A stretch of DNA of 45,176 bases from Chloromonas sp. AAM2 (Eukaryota; Chlorophyta; Chlorophyceae; Chlamydomonadales; Chlamydomonadaceae), in the NCBI GenBank assembly GCA_004335635.1, contig QAXH01001123.1, positions 4,768 through 49,943 on the forward strand. The letters run 5' to 3'. Made by a program: the position numbers and the translations under genes. Of the stretch, positions 10,102 through 19,536 are shown piece by piece (position 1 is the first letter of the stretch; each line of letters starts with the position of its first letter). Below the pieces are notes generated by a model that saw only the letters and a program-made list of their open reading frames with translations, searched no databases and was not told the DNA's origin.

Positions 10102-12851
10102 ATGGCACAGTACAATGTGAGGAACCCTGCTGTAAAAAGAATCCTACAAGAAATCAAGGAGTGCCAGGCGGATACGTCTGGAGATTTCATGGCAGAGGCG
10201 CTTGAGGTGGGTGGATGGGGGATGTGGCCCGAACACGGACAGGCAGCTTCCGGGCACTTCGGAGCTTGCAAAGCAAGGCAGCCGACAGCAACCTCGTTAA
10301 CACCAGCCTCAAGGACATGTTTGCGTTCTGCTCAACGCAAGCCCACTGCTCTGCATGTTGCGTTGGCGCTGGTCCCGAGACCACGAACGTGGGCTGGCTC
10401 AGCCCACAACGCCCATGCGTGCCTGCTATGCATGCGCAGGACGACATATTTGAATGGCATTTCACCATCCGTGGTCCAGCTGATTCCGAGTTCGAGGTGC
10501 GCCAGTGCGCCAGCAGCAGGATTTGGCATACGGCACATGCCAGTGACAGGGGTCCCACGCATACATGCTGCTCTTGAACAGCGTTCAATTGCTGTGGCTC
10601 TGCAGGGTGGCATCTATCATGGCCGTATCCTCCTTCCAGCAGAGTACCCGTTCAAGGTGAGGAGTGAGGTTCACCCACCACCCAACGAATGGCAGCTGTT
10701 TCCAGCTGTGGAACTCTAGGGTGCATGAGCCTTGCCTTCGCCTGGCATCAAGAATGCAAGGTTCCTCCTTGCTATCATGCTCATGCCTCTGCACTGCCTT
10801 TCTCATGCGTGCCTGCAGCCCCCTGCGTTCATGATGCTCACGCCCAGCGGCCGGTTTGAAACCGGCATCAAGATTTGCCTTTCCATCAGCGCCCACCATC
10901 CTGAGCACTGGCAGCCGTCATGGAGTATCCGCACTGCGCTCACAGCCCTCGTGGCATTCATGCCCACACCAGGCGCTGGCGCACTAGGCTCACTGGTGGG
11001 TGCGATGAAAGAGCCAGGCCAAATAATGTGGGCTGAGAGCTGATTTTCTTACTCCAGCTATCACCAGGCCACCCAACAGCAGGGAACAACAGCAGGCACC
11101 AACGCTGGCATTGCAGACCTACATCTGCGACATGTGCCTCCTCCATGGCAGTGGTCATTGCCAAGGCACATCCAAGCCACACCTAGTGCACGGTCACACA
11201 CATGCTACTCAATAAACAGTAGACAGATGTGGTAACAGCATTGTGGTAAGCATGCGGCCAAGTGGAAGTGCATGCAGGACCATGCCAGCCCATGCGTGCA
11301 GTCTTGTAGCGTGTCATTGTTCCGCTGTCGCAGCGCTGCGCTGGCTAGCAATTACACCTCTGCAGCAACTGCTGCTTCATGCATCGGTACAGCCGACCTT
11401 AAGCAACTGTGCATAAGGATATGCCTTGCAACAGTGACGAATGCAGCATTGGGAATGGCTCGTTGCATGGACAGTTGCGTCCCGCCAGTCAAAGGGCTGC
11501 AAAGTATTATAAACTAACCCATACTGATATGTTGCCACTGCTCCAGGACTATACCAAGGATGAGCGGCGCAAGCTTGTGCTCAAGTCGCGGCAGGAGCCC
11601 CCCCGCTGGGGCAACCCCGACCGGCAGCGGCTGATCGAGGAGATGCACGCGCGCATGCTGGCAGCCGTGCCCATGGCTCAGGTGAGGAACCACAGGCCAG
11701 GCTGAAGGTGACAGGTCAACAAAATGCCCTTTTCTTGTTCTTCAAACGGCAGGACGTTGGTGTAATCAGCTCTAGTAGAAAGGTCTACAACCCAACAGAG
11801 CTGAGTTGAGAACACAACGCAAATGCACAGCCAGCCTGTCCGCTCTCGTGCAGTGCTGGCCATACCTGTACTGTGAAGCCGACCTGTGAGCACAGGAGCG
11901 GGCAGGGCAGGCCAGTTGGCAGGCCAGGATGTCGGGGGATGGGCAGGATTGCATGTCCGCGGCAGTCAGCACCAAAACCTTGCTATTGCAGGTTGCTGGG
12001 ACATGTCGTGTGGAGGCTTCAAGCACCTTGATGGCTTCATGCAGCACTAACAGTCCATTGCTGTACTGCATGTTTGCCCATGTTTGGCTCACCACATGCC
12101 ACGTCGCTTCCGCACTTATCAGGCAGTCTTGAGTTCGGGAAAGGGGGCAGTTCGATTCACTGCAATCTCTGTGCATGTGTCTCTGCAGGCATCAACCTCG
12201 AGCACACCAATACCAGTTGAGGCCCCTGCGCCTGTGCCGGCCCAGCCTCCAGCCCCCGCCCCCGCACAGCCTACCGACAACGCACAACCAACCAATGCAA
12301 CAGCCACAGAACCGCAGCCACCCACACCCACTCGAGCTTCAGTATCAGCAGAAGCCAAGCCATCCGCTGACAATGCTCCTGGCATAGACGTTCCCGCTGA
12401 CAATGCTCCTGGCANNNNNNNNNNNNNNNNNNNNNNNNNNNNNNNNNNNNNNNNNNNNNNNNNNNNNNNNNNNNNNNNNNNNNNNNNNNNNNNNNNNNNN
12501 NNNNNNNNNNNNNNNNNNNNNNNNNNNNNNNNNNNNNNNNNNNNNNNNNNNNNNNNNNNNGCGCAGCCCATACCACCTGCCACATCACACCACGCGCAAT
12601 CACACACGCCGCAACTCAGGGCCCGCCTTACTGCCACACAAGCAACCCCTGCACCAACCGTCACCCGACACGCGCCCGCCGCGCCCCGGGCCGCAGCCCC
12701 CGCACCCCCGCCCGACACCTGGGCGCTGACTGTGCTGGCCGTCGCCCTGGGCCTGATGATTCTGATGATCCTGCTGCGCAAGGCCTTCGTGGCCGCGGGG
12801 TATGACCTCCCACCCCTCACAGGCACGGGCACATTCACGGACGGACGCTAG
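10102..12851 (+). CDS. UBC32: Tail-anchored ubiquitin-conjugating enzyme E2 of ER-associated degradation (UBC32/UBE2J1 type)
   Basis: Exons 10102-10206, 10440-10496, 10606-10656, 10819-10995, 11547-11681 and 12189-12851 all join in phase 0 and give about 395 residues; 146 bases of the last exon are unknown. The UBC fold fills residues 1 to about 150. It opens with YNVRNPAVKRILQEIKE, continues with GGIYHGRILLPAEYPFK and carries the catalytic Cys91 in KICLSISAHHPEHWQPSWS, the J-family form of the active site. DYTKDERR follows the fold, as in UBE2J1 and plant UBC32. A long Pro/Ala/Thr-rich linker leads to a C-terminal membrane span at about 354-371 (LTVLAVALGLMILMILL). Family members take ubiquitin from E1 and work with ER ligases on misfolded proteins, with the catalytic domain in the cytosol. 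The ATG fits the family start. The linker is unusually repetitive and contains the gap. Confidence 0.95.
12415..12560. other. Assembly gap (146 N) inside the E2 linker
   Basis: The unknown bases follow two copies of GACAATGCTCCTGGCA spaced 32 bases apart, so the missing part probably continues this repeat. The reading frame is the same on both sides at the stated gap length. Confidence 0.98.
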
Positions 12852-13381
12852 ACCCTGTGAGACACGCGCCTGCAGCACAGGCACGGGCGCAGCGGATAGA
12901 GGAGTATTACTAGCGGTGTATTGCTATTGAAACCCCTCCGAATGCCCAGGCGGTCTGTGTGTACTTTTCGACAGCTGTACACAACAGCCTTGACCACTGG
13001 ACCTGGTATTGCATGAACACACTCTCTCCGGTGCTGGTGTTTGTTCGAGTGGCGGAGGCTGTGCAAGGGTCAGGCTTGTGTTGCAGTTCACGTCCTGTTC
13101 GTGATGCTGAGCAAGCGCGCCCCTTGCAGGCTCACTCACAATACCTCACACGTCACACTGCTTCACAGTGCACTCGCCCCAGCTCGCTTAGTTGTACGTT
13201 GTCTGTTGACCACAACCGTATGGCACAGTACAGGCTTGCCACATCCTTGACCTGTCCTCAACAAGCATGGGCCATGGAGGCAGGATAGGTGCCAGTTTCA
13301 CAGCCAGGCTTTTTTGTTATCGTTTGCATGTAGCGTGAGACAGGCTCTTTACATCAGCCTAGCCGGAACCGCATAGCACTG

Positions 13382-13497
13382 TGATGAGACCTGAGAAGAG
13401 CACGTGACAGCCTTGGTTCACCCGGTTACCCATGTGACCTTATGGTGTCCAGTTGATAGAGGGGTACTCAGCCCGGGATGCAATCCGCATGCATGCA
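13382..13497 (+). repeat. Dispersed repeat R1, copy 1
   Basis: About 116 bases that match the reverse complement of 23586-23704 almost throughout. Shared phrases include CCTTGGTTCACCCGGTTACC, CATGTGACCTTATGGTG and CCAGTTGATAGAGGG. Both copies abut GCATGCATG. The family is unknown; a short SINE-like or nonautonomous element is possible. Confidence 0.85.
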
Positions 13498-14610
13498 GTT
13501 CTCTTCACGCACAGAACAAACACACCTGAGCCATTGTGTTTTGAACACACCTGGCATGTGCTTGTAGGGTGCTTTTGAGTGAGGGGTCATTGCATGGACA
13601 GCGCCACTGACCCAGACACTGACTGTCCATGCAATTGCGTTTGGCTTAAGGACGCTGGCACCTCACCTTCATTCGTTTTTTGTATACTTTCTATTTGCCA
13701 TGGCGGTGCTGGAAGCATGGCAGACGAACACACGATAGTGTTTCGCCCCGAGTGCACACTCGTGATTTGACTTGCAGAGACATGACAAGCTTCCACAGCT
13801 TGTTGTTTGTATTCCACTTGTTTGTAAAGTTTTGGTCAGGAAACAAAAGAATTCAGGCTGACAGTGCCGCAGGTAAAATCGCGCAGGTATCACAACCTGT
13901 TTGGTAGCTGCAGTTACTCTTCTGTGACCCGTGTTCGATGATTCCCAGGGAGTGGCAACTTGCATTTGTAAGCTGCTGCCCGCTTGACTGACCTTGGGCA
14001 GTCGTGCTTCAGATTGCACATGGACGGGCTTCAGCAACAGCACTCATGTGCCACATTGGGCCTGGCCATGGGCAGCAACAGCAAACACTTGTGCACATCC
14101 ACGACATATCTGCAGTCCAAGCATTTCGCTTTTCCTGCCACAGCTGGACTAATGGGCAGCTAGGTTACAACTCCAATGTCAACTGCTCATGGCATACCCA
14201 TTATTAACAGCTCCGAGCTGAGTCAGTTCCTTCCGGAATTCATTGCCAACCTTATGATCACCTTGCGCATGATGTTGCTGCGATCTGCCAGGGAGGAGGT
14301 TGCCACCATGTGCCCAGCAAGAGCCACAGTACATTGTTGTGTTGCCGCACACTTGACCAACGGCGGTAGTGGGCGTCAGTCGTGTTACAGCTTTCCAATC
14401 GTTGTTTGCCGGACATTTGCCTTGGACATGCTCAACTCAACTCAACACGTGTAGCCGTTACAAAAAGCACACTGGTTACCAGCACAGTTTGCAGACCAGC
14501 CCACTGCAACTTTTTAATGAAGGGGACTGGCTTGTGCTCCACACCAGTTCCTGCAACGGGTGCCTTGCACAGGTTCTGCTTGGAGTGTGGCCGAGCGCGG
14601 TGTGGCTAAC

Positions 14611-14764
14611 CCAAAGAAAAGGAAGTTGCCAGTTCTGGGACAATTCCTGGGAGTACCACTGGCACCGGTGTTGTAAGTGCCCGGTGTGTGGAGCAAGTGT
14701 GAGCCTTGGGATGCAAATGACACGGTACCACAGGGCCAATTCTGGGACAGCGAACTAAGAGACA
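14611..14764 (+). repeat. Dispersed repeat R2, copy 1, with conserved open frame
   Basis: Matches the reverse complement of 32371-32592. Both ends are shared: a left block with TTGCCAGTTCTGGGACAATT followed by CCTGGGAGTACCACTGG, and a right block with CACAGGGCCAATTCTGGGAC ending in AAGAGAC. One plus frame stays open and ends at TAA 14756-14758, encoding CQFWDNSWEYHW and RYHRANSGTAN, both also present in copy 2. Confidence 0.8.
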
Positions 14765-15087
14765 TGGCATGGCATGCTGGGCAACGCTGTCATGCCTGCA
14801 ACCATGTTTCCTTTTTTTGGCTCAACGCTGTCCACCAACACCACACACCGTGGTAGAACAATACACGCATATACACACACCAGGTCAAGTTAGACTTGCT
14901 GCATTCAAACACATGCATAGTCACACAGAATTGTGGTCTGGTCTGTCAGATCGTGTGCGGTACTAACAAGATAAGGTGTACAAGATTCTGCTCCCAAAAG
15001 ATCAGGTCATGCCTTCACAGGAAGGAGCAAGGGCGGGGCAAGGGAGAAACCAGGGAAGACAGCCGAACAGCACCATGATGCAAATGA

Positions 15088-15272
15088 CGGTGTCGTGCCT
15101 TGTCTCACAAACATAGTAGATCTTGCCTGTCCTCATGAAAGCATGTGATGTCCTGCTCCTCATGCATTGTCTGACGCCCCGGATAGCTTGACTTGCCATT
15201 GGACGAGCATGTCAGACAATGTGCGAGGAGCAGGACATGACATGCATTTGTGAGGACAAAGCACGACACGAC
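15088..15272. repeat. Long imperfect inverted repeat (foldback)
   Basis: The arm at 15088-15174 pairs with 15211-15272 around a loop of about 36 bases. The inner 48 or so bases pair well (GTCAGACAATG, GAGGAGCAGGACAT, GAGGACA); an outer block (GTCGTGC) also pairs. The left arm has about 25 extra unpaired bases. It could be a foldback transposon remnant or a small-RNA hairpin precursor. Confidence 0.75.
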
Positions 15273-15911
15273 GCCGAGAGATGCTTTGAATCATGTGCAC
15301 ATCGGTGGGTTGCTCTGGTGTGTACGAGACACTGGTATGGTTGTTGGACAGGCTGCACAACAGTTGGTGTGCATGCCATCCTCGACCGGATACGTCCCAT
15401 GCGTCCATGCCACCGATGCATCATGCCGGTGGACAACGCCAACACCGGATCTGGGCCGTGATTGATCTGGCTTGCATGCGTGACGAGTGTGCTGACCAGA
15501 GATCTGTTGCGTTCACGTGGACGCAACTCGTGTTTGATTCAAGTTTATGGGACGGATCGCTGTGCATCTGGAGTGGTCATCCAGTAATCACGGAGAAGCA
15601 TAATTGCTGCGCGCGCAGTGCGCGTCTGCGACGCATCACATGTCGACGCTGCTCACATGGTCTTGAAACGTTGGAGTTTGAGAGTTTTGCTCTGTTTGAT
15701 CGCCATCACCGGGGCTGCCATTGGATCCATCCAAATGATACGAAACGTCACGTCTTACGTCACAAGGTGTGTATTCAGGTGCAACTGGACTGTGATTGCC
15801 AGTAATCGCATAACACAGGGGGAGGTGCATGTGTGCTGCAGGAGTCCCCATCAACACCAGATACACGTCACAGCCCGTCCGTACACGGCACGCCAACCAC
15901 AAGCGGTGGCC

Positions 15912-18043
15912 ATGGCGACACAAAGCAATCTTTTGTTGAGCTCAGTAGCTGACTATCCTGCCAGGTTGCAAGAGTGAGCAACAACAGATGTGGCTGCCTC
16001 GCATCTAGGCTGCACCCTCCCAGCCCCAGCCATGCATGGCACGCCATCTCATGTCAAAGTGTGTCCAGGGTGTATGTTCTCCAGAACAACATGACATGAC
16101 CATTTGCTGTCTATCACCTCAATCAAAAGCACTTGTCCATGACAAAGCTGCATGCCAGTCAGTTCTCATGGCATGCCACCGAGCAGGGCATGGCATGCGT
16201 TTATGTGGACATGTGGACGGGTGGGATTTGCCATGTTCATGAGATACAACGACACTGCGCTGAAATATGCTGTAAATCTTGACCATGGGTGACACTGTTG
16301 GTCATGATGCTTTGCTTGAATGCCATCGCTAGGATTTGCCAGGCTTCCACATGCGCCCGCTGCAGCCCTCAATGCTGCCATGCCCCTGCCATGTCCCTGC
16401 CATGCCCACCACAGGCTCCTGGCTGCGCCCGCCCCGCACTATGTGGTGTTCAACGCCGACCCCGACCCGCACACGGGCATGCCCTGGTGCCCGGACTGTG
16501 TGCGCACTCTGCCGGCCGTGCGGTCCGCGGTGGCCGCCGCTGGGGGCTCGCTGCTCGAAGTGCAGGTATGCCACATGCTAGCCAAGGGTGTTGGGTTATG
16601 CATGCCAGATGCCAGTGAAGGATGTGGAACACACAGCCTTGGACACAGGAGGCGGATGCGCGTGCACACTACGCCACAAGCTAGTGCACACTACGCCACA
16701 AGCTAGTGCACACTATGCCACAAGCTAGTGCACACTATGCCACAAGCTAGTGCACACTATGCCACAAGCTAGTGCAGAATGCTGCCACTTGCTAGTCAAG
16801 GAGGCTGGGTGCGTGGGGAGTACATAGTGGTTAACACCAGACCGGGGGGTGTTTCTATGTGGGCATGTGGGAGGAGAACAATCGGGTGTGCATTGAATAA
16901 ACGAGCAGCAGATGCATCACTGGCCCAAGTGAGGTGTGGTGCCGGCAGTCCTGGTATCTTGCTGTTTTGAATTCCGGGTGACAACTAATCACTTGTCACA
17001 GGAACCTCGGTGACCACATGGGTGACACCAGTATTTCAAGGTCTGAAAGCCCCTACTGTTACCCATGTGCTCAGTGGCTAGTATTGCCAGTTCGCACAGA
17101 ATGACATCCATGTCTCGCCACCAATCCACCACTCCTTTCACAGCTATGCACCTTAGCCTTCAGTTGGTGTCTGCTGTGCCCTTATGGACCATCTACCAGT
17201 CTGCGACCAGTGGTAAAGCTCATGGCCGTTTGAAGGCCATGCACTAGCCTCCGCCTCCACTTGTTGTTTGCTGCTGCGCCTTGTGTCATCAGGTTGGCCC
17301 CAAGCCCGTGTGGAAAGCTCCTGACCATCCGTTCAGGCTGGACAGCACCCTGCACCTCGCCGGGTGGGTAGTGCATGGGTGGGGACATGTGTGACGGCGT
17401 GTCTGTGTAACAGGTTGCACGACCTGGTGCATAAACTTCACATCCCATCGTGAAGTAATAACTTGAAGCGTTGAAAACTTGAAACGGGTAATTGGTTCGT
17501 GGAATTGGTACTTGGAACGGCTCATCTGATGAGTAACGGTTTACATGGGCTGTTGCTGAACGATTGTATCCCATCACAAACTGGGGTTTATACGACTTGA
17601 AGCGATCTTTCCTGAGGCACCCTTGCTACCCATCCCACCTAGATGAAGTTGCTTTGCACACTTTCACATACACCAGCATATATCGACATGATGGTGAGCA
17701 TGGCCCAGCATATAGCTTGCTAACCTGCGGGCTCAGTGCATTCGAGCCCGTGCACATGGGCGCTCTGATGCAGCCACCCTCTAGACAGACGTCGAGTGCA
17801 CACCACTAGCACGACCACACACTGGCAAAGAGGAATTTGACCGAAGCACAACACAGAGCTCCGTGACGGGTCCACACACACGCTTGCACTGAGGCGGTGT
17901 CAGTGGCTATCCCGCGCAGCATCCCCACCGTCCTGAAGCTGGCGCCCTCTGGCGCTGAGGTGGCGCGGCTCGGCAAGGAGCTGGAGGCGTGCAGGACACC
18001 CGAAGGCGCGGCACAGCTCATGGCAACCTTCACAAGCAACTAG
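15912..18043 (+). CDS. Thioredoxin-like protein of the TXNDC17 (TRP14)/Clot family
   Basis: Exons 15912-15964, 16415-16565, 17293-17363 and 17920-18043 give 132 residues, close to the usual 120-130. Junction phases are 2, 0 and 2, and each fits. The start ATG lies in GTGGCCATGG. The active site WCPDC is at residues 42-46, with Cys43 and Cys46 as the redox pair. GPKPVWKAPDHPFR corresponds to the family's conserved W-x-(D/A)P segment, and GIPT at 92-95 gives the cis-proline loop. This cytosolic family reduces small disulfides and nitrosothiols and is itself reduced by thioredoxin reductase. The first exon uses a weak donor (CAG|GTTGCA) and is the least certain part; the other three are clear. 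The intron after the active-site exon holds a 22-bp minisatellite. A TGTAA at about 18474 could be the polyadenylation signal. Confidence 0.85.
16662..16771. repeat. 22-bp tandem repeat, five copies
   Basis: Five copies of a 22-base unit (GTGCACACTAYGCCACAAGC plus TA), then a decayed copy to about 16794, lie in the second intron of the TXNDC17-like gene. The first two copies have C and the last three T at the variable position, indicating stepwise expansion. Confidence 0.95.
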
Positions 18044-19536
18044 GCGCTGGATAGCCAGCAGTGCAATATGCTGTATTGGATTAGCATCCCTGATGTTTCG
18101 TTCAGGACATTTCACCATCAAGATCTCATCGTCATTCTCTTGCAAGAAAGGGCCCCAGGCCCAGGCTCTGTTTCTTGTGCTTTGTTTCTAGCTGCGCCTG
18201 CTCAACCAATGCCTGACAGCCTTCGGCAGTGCGCCTTCTTTTGACAACAGCGCTCTAAATTCTTTGCTCTTTGCGACTTGAAGTCGCCTTCTGTTGCTCA
18301 GGGTTGGTCAGGACGGTATTCAGCCTCGCCTCTGGCATGGCTGGCTAGCAATCGCGCTCGGTGCATGTGGGGCCCCTTGATGTAATCAATGTATATACCG
18401 TACTTCCTCGATATCAACATGAGGATTCTCGAAATGAATTAATGTTTGGGCACACGAGGGAAACATAATTTATTTGTAACACGAGGCTTATTACGAGGCT
18501 TTCCTTGACAGAAAGATGCTCTTCAATCACGAGACATGCATTTTCGTAACTTCCGACCTATAACGGCAGTGGGCCAGTTTCTTCACGGCAATGCTTAGGC
18601 ACCCTCCAGGGAGCTTACGTTCAAATTTTGGGGGCATTCTGAGCTGGTCAGGAACAGGGGGTTGGGGGTTGGGGTCAGGGGGTGTTGAAGTATGATGCCT
18701 CACAGGAAAATCGGTTTGCAGGCAAACAATACAGAACACAAATATTGCATATATATTGATTAACTCAGGGGGCAGCTGCAAGGCGCAAAGGGCACAGAAC
18801 ACAGAAGTCAAAGCACTGTGGACAAACAACGGCGTACTGCCAAAGGCTGTCAGACATGTGTGCTGTTTGGATATGACAACTAGGTAAATTTCAACCACGA
18901 TGCTCTGTTGTGTTCTTCTGCGCCGCGCTAATAGTTGATTGGCTCAAAGGCCGCAAACCTCGCGTCATAGTATGAACACAGTGTGACCATGATTTCTGGG
19001 GAAACTTGCAATTTCTCACGAGCGTGCTACCGTCCAAACTCCTGAACCCTTTGGCAAGTGCATGTAAGGCCAGTCAACACCTCCACCTGAAATGGCCCCC
19101 TCCTTTGCAGTTCCATTCCTTTGCTTCCTTTCCATTGCTTCCAATCTCCATTGCTTTCCATTGCTTTCCAAATGGCAGGCTGTGGGCACACGGTTATGCT
19201 CCCTGTGTTTTGGAAGCCATTTGGATGGCCTGACCTCTGCAATGAACTGGTTGGCTCGTCTTTGGGCATTTCCTCTTCACTTCAAGTGATTACAAGGTGG
19301 GGAGCATTTCCTCTGCTGAAGCCTGCATGGCCGGCTTGAATAACCGCAAACGGATGCAGACGATTCCAAGATTCCTGATCGACTTATTCTGTGGCACGTG
19401 CTCATGTTCCCTCTCTTCAATTGCCACCTTTCCAATTGCACAGTTGCGACCCAAAGTTCAGTCACAAACGTACGAACTCGTAGCAAGGCGACAGAAGGGT
19501 TTGCACAGAGGGTTGTTTCGCGAGGTCCAAGCCACC
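18044..19536. other. Intergenic region with an AT-rich stretch
   Basis: No gene recognised. About 18380-18540 is AT-richer than its surroundings and repeats CTCGA/ACGAGG words (CCTCGATATCAACATGAGG; ACACGAGG; TTACGAGG), which suggests a decayed mobile element. At 19090-19170 the words TTCCATT and CTTTCCATTGC recur. The 100 bases before 19537 probably include the promoter or leader of the hydrolase gene. Confidence 0.45.

Larger units (their letters stand above)
12852..15911. other. Intergenic region with three kinds of repeat
   Basis: About 3 kb without a recognised gene. It contains a dispersed repeat (13382-13497), a second dispersed repeat with a conserved open frame (14611-14764) and a foldback (15088-15272). 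TGTAA, the usual green-algal polyadenylation signal, occurs near 13825 and 13965 and might serve the E2 gene, though that would make a long 3' untranslated region. Confidence 0.5.

Noticed and set aside
12119..12838. Long minus-strand open frame opposite the E2 linker
   Set aside because: It is the antisense of the Pro/Ala-rich last exon, whose plus frame ends in a proper membrane anchor.
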